A DNA stretch of 50,657 bases from an uncultured Bacteroidales bacterium (lineage in GTDB: Bacteria; Bacteroidota; Bacteroidia; Bacteroidales; Bacteroidaceae), in NCBI GenBank assembly GCA_902773055.1, contig CACYCZ010000087.1:1-50657 (forward strand). The letters run 5' to 3'. Positions within the stretch are counted from its first letter, which is position 1. Each line of letters begins with the position of its first letter. Shown here piece by piece: positions 7,111-14,007 of the stretch. Under the pieces are notes generated by a model. The model was not told where the DNA came from. It searched no databases and saw nothing but the letters and a program-made list of their open reading frames with translations. The translations under genes and the position numbers were made by a program.

Positions 7111-9108
7111 TCAGAAATTCATACCGATGGCCACCCTGTAGGACCTTCCCGGCATGGGGTAGCCCTTGATGACACTGTAGGATTTGTTGCACAGGTTGCG
7201 CAGGACCAGCCTCACGCTGAGCGTCCTGTTGCCTCGCAGTTGCAGGGTTCGCCACAGGGAGGCCGTCAGCTCGGCATATCCGGGTAGCCGGGTGGAGGGT
7301 GCATGCTCGTGGGTGGCCCACCGGTGGGTGCATCCCGTCAAGGAGAGGGCCGTGCTGAGGACGGGGTTTTCGCTGGCCAGCGACAGAGAACCCGACAGAC
7401 GAGGGATGTAGGCCAGCTGACGGCCGTAGGAGGGGGAGCCGCTGACGGTCCTGTCGGTGACGTCCTGTATGCTCAGTGACGCATGGAGTACCACGTCGTG
7501 GGACGGGCGCACGGGCCAGCAGCTTTCCATCGTGAAGTCGCACCCCAGGGCTCGGATCTCTCCGATATTGACGGTGCGCCATTGGTGCAGGTTCATCGGG
7601 ACGGAGACAATCTTGTCGCTGACGCGGTTGAAGTAGGCATCCAGCGTGCAGGCAAACAGTTTCCACCATGACGCAGGACGTTTTTGCCAGGAGAGCCCCA
7701 TACCGAGCTGGCGGGTCTTTTCGGGGCTCAGGTCGGGGTTGCCCAGGTGATAGTAATAAGATTCAGTGAAGGTCGGCAGACGGAATATGCCCTTGCAGAA
7801 GGTGCGCAGGTAGAGCTGCTCTTCTGGCAGAAGCCTGACGGAAGCTGCGGCTGAAGCGTTCCAATGGCTGTAGTCACGGGCATCGGCAACGAGGTCGGCC
7901 TGATTGATGTAGCGGGAGTAAATTATCCTGCCGTTGAGGGTGAGGCGCGGCCAGCGGGCCACGGCAGTGAGCGACTGCAGCAGGGAATGGCGGCTGACGG
8001 AACCGTTGACAGACTGGTTGCTGATGAGGCCGTTGTGGAAATAATCAACGGCATAGGCCATTTGCAGCCACGACGAGGGGGCGTAGCCGGCAACGCCGCT
8101 GAAATAGCCTTCCTGTTGGCGGTAGTTCTCGGTCCAGCTGCCATGAGGGTAGATATCGCTGATGTCCTTGTAGCGGCATTCGTTCCAGTCCCATTTACTC
8201 CTGACAGCCAGACTCCACCGGGGGAAAAGGGTGCCCCTCCAACTGAGGCTGGCCAGAAAGGCCCTGTCGCGTTGCTGCTCGTTATTGGACGGGTTGTAGT
8301 AGACCACCTGTCCGGGCAGGTGCTGACGGCTGTCGTACCAGTTGACAGCGGCGCGGAGCATACCGTTGCCGCCGGTGAGCAACCGGGAGGACAGCCCGAT
8401 GTCGTAGGTGCCGACACGGTTGTTGATACGGCGCTCCCTGGTTTGTTGCTGTCCGTTGGTCAGCGTGTAGGGGTAGTCGTTCCGGGCACGGAGAGCGCCG
8501 CCTGCGGCCTGAATGCTCCATCGCCCCGAGAGGCGTTGCTGCCACAGGAGGCGCATGGCGTAGTGGCCGAAGCTGCCTTGCTCCAGTGTGAGACTGTGTT
8601 TGGAAGGGGAGGCTGTGTCTGTCGGGGTTGTATGGAACTCTATGGTTGCCGATGAACTGGCAGAACGGGCAGACTGCAGCAGGCCGGTTTTCTCGGCAAC
8701 GACGAGTTCGGCGGATTCTATGTCCATCATGTTATACCGGCTCAGGTCTACCTGTCCTGTCTGCACATCGGTCATGGATATGCCGTCGAGGGTTACCCCT
8801 GTATGGCTTGCTCCGAGTCCTCTGACCGATACGGTCTTCATGCCGCCTGTACCGCCGTAGTCGCGCAGGAAAACTCCTGCCATATGGTTGAAGGCGTCGG
8901 TAAGGTCAGCCACATTGGTCAGGCGCATCCGTATGCGGTCTGTAGTCTGGAGAGGTGTGACGGAGGTAATGTCCCTGCGTGGAAGCAGGGAACGGACCCT
9001 GACACTGTCGAGTTGCATGATTCTGACAGTATCAGCATCAGCGTAGCCGACAGAGGGCACGCAGAGCATGGCAAGCACACAGGCAGGCAGCAATGATGAA
9101 TACTTCAT
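7111..9108 (-). CDS. btuB: TonB-dependent cobalamin receptor (BtuB-like)
   Basis: An outer-membrane beta-barrel for TonB-powered uptake. The start is ATG 9108, giving MKYSSLLPACVLAMLCVPSVGYA as signal peptide; the open frame extends further upstream into the riboswitch, which is not coding. The plug domain includes TDAFNHMAGVFLRDYGG, SVRGLGASHTGVTLDGI and IESAELVV. The barrel ends in NF, as expected for outer-membrane insertion. At 665 aa it is slightly longer than E. coli BtuB (~614). It lacks the N-terminal carboxypeptidase-like domain of SusC receptors. The cobalamin riboswitch ~70 bases upstream and the adjacent BtuG-like gene point to vitamin B12 as substrate. Confidence 0.9.
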   Translation of the reverse strand: MKYSSLLPACVLAMLCVPSVGYADADTVRIMQLDSVRVRSLLPRRDITSVTPLQTTDRIRMRLTNVADLTDAFNHMAGVFLRDYGGTGGMKTVSVRGLGASHTGVTLDGISMTDVQTGQVDLSRYNMMDIESAELVVAEKTGLLQSARSASSSATIEFHTTPTDTASPSKHSLTLEQGSFGHYAMRLLWQQRLSGRWSIQAAGGALRARNDYPYTLTNGQQQTRERRINNRVGTYDIGLSSRLLTGGNGMLRAAVNWYDSRQHLPGQVVYYNPSNNEQQRDRAFLASLSWRGTLFPRWSLAVRSKWDWNECRYKDISDIYPHGSWTENYRQQEGYFSGVAGYAPSSWLQMAYAVDYFHNGLISNQSVNGSVSRHSLLQSLTAVARWPRLTLNGRIIYSRYINQADLVADARDYSHWNASAAASVRLLPEEQLYLRTFCKGIFRLPTFTESYYYHLGNPDLSPEKTRQLGMGLSWQKRPASWWKLFACTLDAYFNRVSDKIVSVPMNLHQWRTVNIGEIRALGCDFTMESCWPVRPSHDVVLHASLSIQDVTDRTVSGSPSYGRQLAYIPRLSGSLSLASENPVLSTALSLTGCTHRWATHEHAPSTRLPGYAELTASLWRTLQLRGNRTLSVRLVLRNLCNKSYSVIKGYPMPGRSYRVAIGMNF

Positions 9109-9177
9109 CCAGTGACGGACTTTTGTTTTCAGTCTTAAAAATATTTCCGTTGGCCTTACATCGAGGTGTGGCGGACA

Positions 9178-9376
9178 CTTAGGTGGCAGAGGCAGGTATT
9201 CTGGCTCGCTCCGACATGTGCACCTTCCCAATTGTCTACCTTGTTCCCGACAATCAGTGGCTGTTTTGATAAGCGCATGTCACAATGGAGCATACAGCAG
9301 CGGGACTGCTCAGGATTCTCACCTGATTCCCTTTTGACGTCACCAGCATTTTTCATGCCGGCTCAGCACCAATGCA
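9178..9376 (-). promoter_or_regulatory. Cobalamin (AdoCbl-type) riboswitch
   Basis: Read on the minus strand, the canonical pieces occur in order: GGGAATCAGGTGAGAATCC, then CAGTCCCGCTGCTGTA, GCCACTG, GGGAAGG, and the B12 box GAGCCAGAATACCTGCC (9191-9207). Transcription from the box at 9381-9388 would begin right at its 5' edge. High cobalamin is expected to repress the receptor downstream. No intrinsic terminator was seen between it and the start codon, so translational control is more likely. Confidence 0.95.
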
Positions 9377-9380
9377 ATTG

Positions 9381-9388
9381 CAAAGGTA
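9381..9388 (-). promoter_or_regulatory. -7 promoter box of the riboswitch/btuB transcript
   Basis: The minus strand reads TACCTTTG, matching TAnnTTTG, just upstream of the riboswitch fold. Confidence 0.7.
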
Positions 9389-9555
9389 CGATTTTTTTGT
9401 CCCCAAAACAGACAAATTGATATATTTAACAGCAAAAAAATACACGACGGAATATTCTGCCGTAGTGAAGACGACAGAAATACGGGGAAAATATCCTTCA
9501 AGTCATGATTGTTTGATATATGTCTGAATGTGTGGCAAAAAAAAGGAAAAATGAC

Positions 9556-9563
9556 TAACTTTG
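9556..9563 (+). promoter_or_regulatory. -7 promoter box of the phosphoesterase pair
   Basis: TAACTTTG fits TAnnTTTG and lies 30 bases before ATG 9594. It again contains an in-frame TTG (9561) that should not be taken as the start. The AT-rich stretch 9390-9555 before it shows no gene. Confidence 0.7.
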
Positions 9564-9593
9564 CCGACAAATAAAAATATTGTCAAAACAAAA

Positions 9594-11357
9594 ATGAGAC
9601 TTGCAGTTTATATCCTGCTATCCTTTGCGACACTTAGAGGCATAGCACAAAGTACATTTCAATCCAAGTTGTCCTGTGAAGCCAAGACGGATTATACGGT
9701 TTATGGTGTTGTAGAATCCAAGGGCAAGCCGTTAGCCGGTGTCGCCGTTTCAGACGGCTATGAAATCACGCAGACTGACCGGCAGGGGCGTTATTATCTG
9801 AAATCACAGAAACGCAACGGCTATGTCTTTGTGACGTCACCGGGGAACTATACCTATGAGGTCAAGGATGCGTTGCCACAGCTGTGGGCCAACCTGAAAC
9901 AACCGGCAGGACAGGCCGAGCGCCATGACTTCCATCTCGTCAAGGCCGACCACAAGCGTTTTTCTTTCATAGGATTGTCGGACATTCATCTGGCCAACTA
10001 CTATGACGCCCAGCAGCATCTGCGCGAGAAGGTCATGCCTGTAGTGAACGATGCTGTGGGATATATAAAGAAGACTTATGGTAAGAAAAACAAGATATAC
10101 ACGATCAACTGCGGCGACAGTTCGTATGATACCTATTGGGTGGCCGGAAACTATACCATACGCGATTTTCCTGCCACACTGAAGGATATCAGATATCCCG
10201 TTCCGATGTTCAACGTGATGGGCAATCACGACAACGATCCCTTCCAGCTGGAGGGCGATGATGTGGATTTTCGTGCAGAACAGGCCTTCAGGGATGCCCT
10301 GGGACCGACATATTATTCCTTCAACATCGGGGCGGTACATTTTGTGGTAATGGACAACATTATCTACAACAATAAACCAGGCACGACCTTTGCAAAAGTG
10401 GGACTTCCCGGAGAAAAAGACTTTACGGTAGGCTTTACAGCCAATCAGATGGAATGGTTGCGCAAAGACTTGGAACTGCAAGACCACTCGTCTCCCCTTG
10501 TGGTGTGCATGCACGACCCTATCTACCTGCGGCCTAAAAATGACAAGCAGGAATACAAACATAACTTTACCGACCCGGAGAACCTGAAGGATTTCCTGAA
10601 ACTTGTTACGACATTCTCTGAAATACATTTCTTGGACGGACACACTCACCGCAACTTTACCTATAGGAATGATTCCCTGCATATTATTGACCATAATGTA
10701 TCGTCAATCTGCGGCAACTGGTGGCGGACGGGATTTAAGGGCTATGACACCTATACTATAGGGCGCACCCGCAAGGGTGAAAAAGTCTATCATGAAGGCC
10801 ACGAACAGATAAATCCTGACGGCACACCTTCGGGATTCTATATCTTCCATGTGGACGGAAAGAAGTTTACATGGCAATATCAGGCGCTTTCTGACCCCAT
10901 AGACGTGCAGTTCCGTGCCTTTGACATGAATGAAGTGCGCCGCTATTCACAGCAGAGTACCGGCTTCGCTGACTTTATCAAGGCCTATCCTTCAAGATGT
11001 GACTTCCGCAAGGTGCCGGATAATCAAGTGTGGCTGAATGTATGGGCGTGGGACCCTCAGTGGAAGGTTAAGGTCTATGAGGACGGCAAAGAGATTCCAG
11101 CCAAGTTCGCACTCCTGGAAAATCCGGAGTATGTCTATTGGTATAATTTCTTTATGACAGTGGACAACGACCGTTTTACCAGCCCGTCGTATAACAATGT
11201 GAAGCACGGCATGTCGTTTAGAATCAAGTGTTCTTCGCCGACAAGTACACTCGATATAGAAGTGACCGACCCGTTTGGCCGGACATACCGCCAGACAATG
11301 AAACGTCCTCAGGCTTTTGACCCTAATGCAAAGAGGAAACACTATTTGGGCATTTGA
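9594..11357 (+). CDS. Secreted calcineurin-like metallophosphoesterase (three-domain type), first of a pair
   Basis: The signal peptide is MRLAVYILLSFATLRGIAQ. An N-terminal beta domain resembling carboxypeptidase-regulatory or FN3-like folds follows (YGVVESKGKPLAGVAVSDG, roughly residues 35-95). The metallophosphatase core carries all five motifs: SDIHLA (D130, H132), NCGDSS, MGNHDND, CMHDP and DGHTHRNF. A C-terminal beta domain of the MetallophosC type ends the 587-aa protein. This Bacteroidota family is annotated as calcineurin-like phosphoesterase; its substrate is not known to me. It shares architecture and phrases (GVAVSDG, VDFRAE, GPTYYS) with the next gene, 30 bases downstream, so the two are tandem paralogues and probably one transcript. 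Confidence 0.9.
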   Translation: MRLAVYILLSFATLRGIAQSTFQSKLSCEAKTDYTVYGVVESKGKPLAGVAVSDGYEITQTDRQGRYYLKSQKRNGYVFVTSPGNYTYEVKDALPQLWANLKQPAGQAERHDFHLVKADHKRFSFIGLSDIHLANYYDAQQHLREKVMPVVNDAVGYIKKTYGKKNKIYTINCGDSSYDTYWVAGNYTIRDFPATLKDIRYPVPMFNVMGNHDNDPFQLEGDDVDFRAEQAFRDALGPTYYSFNIGAVHFVVMDNIIYNNKPGTTFAKVGLPGEKDFTVGFTANQMEWLRKDLELQDHSSPLVVCMHDPIYLRPKNDKQEYKHNFTDPENLKDFLKLVTTFSEIHFLDGHTHRNFTYRNDSLHIIDHNVSSICGNWWRTGFKGYDTYTIGRTRKGEKVYHEGHEQINPDGTPSGFYIFHVDGKKFTWQYQALSDPIDVQFRAFDMNEVRRYSQQSTGFADFIKAYPSRCDFRKVPDNQVWLNVWAWDPQWKVKVYEDGKEIPAKFALLENPEYVYWYNFFMTVDNDRFTSPSYNNVKHGMSFRIKCSSPTSTLDIEVTDPFGRTYRQTMKRPQAFDPNAKRKHYLGI

Positions 11358-11387
11358 CGGAATATTAATTAATATAGATAAAGAATA

Positions 11388-13022
11388 ATGAGATATATTG
11401 TTTTTACAGCGTTGCTGTTGTTGTGTCTCCGTTTGCAGGGACAGAACGTAAGGGGTAAGGTTACTGACAATAAGGGCAAGCCTGTGGCTGGCGTTGCCGT
11501 CAGCGATGGTGTCAGTATTGTCAAGACCGATGCCAAAGGGCGGTATGCGATGCAGAGTGACAAGCACAGAGGGACAATCTTCGTGATATCCCCTTCAGGC
11601 TATACGGTACCCCTGAAGAAAGAAGGATTGCAGGCTGATTTCTGGCGTCACTTCAGGCTGCCGGCAGATAAGGAGGAAGAAATCAATTTTACCCTGATAC
11701 CCCAAGATCAGAGCCGTTACAATGTAATGTTTACAACGGATATCCACCTGAACAACTTTCCTCCTCAGGATGACTTGCGGCGGTTCCATGAATATGTGAT
11801 GCCTGTAGTGAAAGAAATAGCAAGAGAGAATACCAAGGAAGGTATACCGATGTATACATTCCATTTGGGAGATATGTCGACCGATGCCCACTGGTATGAA
11901 CAGGATTTTAATTTGGATTCTGCCTATTACCGGCTTATTGCAGAGGGTTTTCCCGGTCCACTCTACAATGTTACAGGCAATCACGACAACGACCCTAATA
12001 TTATCGGCAAAAATGTTGATTTCCGAGCAGAGTGGCGCTATCGTAAACTGTTCGGGCCGACTTATTATTCAATGAATATCGGGTCAGACCACTGGATAAT
12101 GATGGATGACATCATTTATCTGAATACCCCATTCCGCAGGAAGCACCGTCCTGCTGATGCTGACAAGCCAAGAGTGAGAGGAAAGCGTGATTTTGTCATC
12201 GGGTTTACTCAGGACGAGATGAAATGGCTGGAAAAAGACCTGGAGGCGATGCCTGAAGGTATGACGGTGCGTTTCTGCACTCATGCCTCTCTGTTGTTTG
12301 AATATCCCGAGGGAAAAGGGACACAGTTGAAAAGTAATGCCCAGCTCGATTCTCTGATAATGCTCTTGAGCCGCTATGACGGCAAGGTGCATGCCTATAC
12401 AGGTCATACTCACCGCCTGCAGTTTGCCCGCAACGACATCTTCCCCCAGATTGAGGATCTTATGTTACCGGCGGTCAGCGGCAATGTATGGGGAACAGGC
12501 CATCAGCAGATGATAGGCATAGATGCTTCCAATGCAGGCGTTATTACTGGTCATTTTGCCGGTAAGACCGTGACCTATGACTACAAGACCTTCCTCTATG
12601 GCAAAAAACCGATGAGACTCTACGATATGAACAGCGTGATGAAATACTATAATACAGACCCCGTTGCGCTTGCCAGACTGGATACCATAAAGGTGCGAAC
12701 CGATTATCGCAGAGGTTATGACAACATGGTGTATGCGAATATATGGGAATGGCGTCCCGACGATGTCGTCAAAATGTATGAGGACGGCAGAGAGCTGGAA
12801 GTGAAAAAGGTCAATCAGGGTGACCCGCTTATTTTTGTAGGACTTGTGTTGAATGTCAATACCCTCATTAAGCCTCAGTATCTTACATGTCATCACCTGT
12901 TTGCTGCCCAAGCCCGTACAGCTAAGGCTCCTGTTACCGTCAAGGTGTTTGATTGCAACGGCAAGCTTCGTTTTGAGGAGCAGATGCAGCGGCCAAAGGC
13001 GTTCAGCCTTGATATGGAATAA
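11388..13022 (+). CDS. Secreted calcineurin-like metallophosphoesterase, second of a pair
   Basis: A paralogue of the preceding gene with the same three-part plan in 544 aa. It has a signal peptide (MRYIVFTALLLLCLRLQGQ), an N-terminal domain with NKGKPVAGVAVSDG, and a phosphatase core with TTDIHLN, HLGDMSTD, TGNHDND, CTHAS and TGHTHRL. The C-terminal beta domain ends in QMQRPKAFSLD, parallel to MKRPQAFDPN in its neighbour. All predicted metal ligands are present. It differs from the first copy by an insertion (FRRKHRPADADKPRVRG) between the GNHD and His motifs, which may reshape substrate access. Phosphomonoesterase or phosphodiesterase activity outside the cytoplasm is inferred from the family; the substrate is unknown. 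Confidence 0.9.
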   Translation: MRYIVFTALLLLCLRLQGQNVRGKVTDNKGKPVAGVAVSDGVSIVKTDAKGRYAMQSDKHRGTIFVISPSGYTVPLKKEGLQADFWRHFRLPADKEEEINFTLIPQDQSRYNVMFTTDIHLNNFPPQDDLRRFHEYVMPVVKEIARENTKEGIPMYTFHLGDMSTDAHWYEQDFNLDSAYYRLIAEGFPGPLYNVTGNHDNDPNIIGKNVDFRAEWRYRKLFGPTYYSMNIGSDHWIMMDDIIYLNTPFRRKHRPADADKPRVRGKRDFVIGFTQDEMKWLEKDLEAMPEGMTVRFCTHASLLFEYPEGKGTQLKSNAQLDSLIMLLSRYDGKVHAYTGHTHRLQFARNDIFPQIEDLMLPAVSGNVWGTGHQQMIGIDASNAGVITGHFAGKTVTYDYKTFLYGKKPMRLYDMNSVMKYYNTDPVALARLDTIKVRTDYRRGYDNMVYANIWEWRPDDVVKMYEDGRELEVKKVNQGDPLIFVGLVLNVNTLIKPQYLTCHHLFAAQARTAKAPVTVKVFDCNGKLRFEEQMQRPKAFSLDME

Positions 13023-13121
13023 GAAAAACGATTATACGATATAAAAAAAAGAACATCTGTCACAAAGACAGGAAGAGAATGCCGTTGTTGCTGCTTCAAT
13101 ATTCTGTGCAGGTGCCATCGC

Positions 13122-13325
13122 CAGATGAATCCCTTCAGGCAGCTCTATAACATGCTTCCTGCCTATTTCGCGGTTTGGGATACTTCATCTTCGGCAACAA
13201 CTAAATCTGTAACCCTTGAACAGGTAAAAAAGAACGGCATAAGCGGTGTAATTGCAGGATTTGTTGTACCTTTGTATGCGACAATCCATCTGTCGGGCAG
13301 TGCAATGAAGATTACGGTTCAATAG
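13122..13325 (+). pseudogene. Remnant of a dicarboxylate:cation symporter (DAACS family)
   Basis: The frame from the ATG at 13125 reads NPFRQLYNMLPAYF, SSSATTKSVTLEQVKKNGIS and VVPLYATIHLSGSAMKI. These are recognisable core segments of DAACS symporters (NMLPAYFTALGTQSSAAT, PLCATIHLSGST type). The fragment lacks the N-terminal helices and stops at 13323-13325 immediately after a signature that should be followed by further transmembrane segments. Typical conserved residues (GTQ) are altered to WDTS. About 67 codons of a ~400-residue protein remain, so this is a decayed gene. The interval 13023-13121 before it has no gene. Confidence 0.7.
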
Positions 13326-13377
13326 CATTGATAGTAAATAAAATTGCAGAGCAGAAGGGCAGAGAATTAAATAACAA

Positions 13378-13465
13378 GGAGGATTGGCAGAGTGACCGAA
13401 TGCGCTGGACTCGAAATCCGGTATACCCTTTCCGGGTATCGGGGGTTTGAATCCCTCATCCTCCG
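13378..13465 (+). tRNA. tRNA-Ser (anticodon CGA)
   Basis: An 88-nt cloverleaf: acceptor GGAGGAT pairs with ATCCTCC (13458-13464), with discriminator G. The anticodon loop CTCGAAA gives CGA, flanked by the 5-bp stem CTGGA/TCCGG. The long variable arm ATACCC/GGGTAT is typical of serine tRNAs. TTTGAAT lies in the T loop. CCA is not encoded. Confidence 0.96.
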
Positions 13466-13475
13466 CTGAGATTAA

Positions 13476-13507
13476 AGAGAAACCAATAAAAAGGTTTCTC
13501 TTTTTTT
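13476..13507 (+). terminator. Intrinsic terminator of tRNA-Ser
   Basis: Stem AGAGAAACC (13476-13484) with GGTTTCTCT (13493-13501), 8-nt loop, then six T. Confidence 0.85.
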
Positions 13508-13698
13508 GTTTGATATTCGGTTTGTTTAGAATAACATATTTTTCTCTGTGACTTTGGAAATTTTGCTGCGATGCGGTGGCGCAATTGTTACATGGCTTTG
13601 GCGCAAAATGTGCCTCTCGTATTGACGGTGAAAACGCAGGGTGATTGCATAGCGGTTGGAGGATTTGCGGTTTGTTTTTCCGAAACATTAATTTTTTT

Positions 13699-13837
13699 AA
13701 GCGTTACACCGTTACAGTGTTACAGTCCCCAGAAAGCCTGTTGCATTCCTCCTCAATAAAGTATAGGTGTGGAATTCATTTCAGGCATTTTGGGTAGCCT
13801 GTTTTACTGACTGCAACACTGTAACGGTGTAACGCTT
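13699..13837. repeat. Intergenic palindrome with arms of 8-bp units (GTTACA type)
   Basis: Bases 13699-13724 and 13812-13837 are inverted repeats matching at 25 of 26 positions. Each arm is made of near-identical octamers (CGTTACAC, CGTTACAG, TGTTACAG). The 87-nt interior also repeats AGCCTGTT. It sits in the 500-bp gene-free gap between tRNA-Ser and the hexosaminidase. Apart from this element and the flanking terminators, nothing else was recognised there. Confidence 0.8.
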
Positions 13838-13935
13838 CTTCCTGAAGGTGACTGCAGACAAATGGTTCCGGCAACTGCCGGGGGATATATATCTATGTCC
13901 CAAATATTCCTGATGTGGTTCGTTGAAAAACAATC

Positions 13936-13978
13936 AAGTCATGAGAGTGACTGTTGACAGTCAAAACTCTCATGACTT
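13936..13978 (-). terminator. Terminator of the slyD-aroC-hexosaminidase operon
   Basis: A 13-bp perfect stem (AAGTCATGAGAGT, 13936-13948, with 13966-13978) encloses a smaller stem GACTG/CAGTC. On the minus strand it is followed by a T-rich stretch. It lies 30 bases past the hexosaminidase stop. Confidence 0.75.
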
Positions 13979-14007
13979 GTTGTCATTAGGTATAGAGGAT
14001 GATTTTC

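Noticed and set aside
7864-8655. 263-codon open frame opposite the TonB receptor
   Set aside because: Antisense shadow of a clear outer-membrane receptor; no recognisable protein features.
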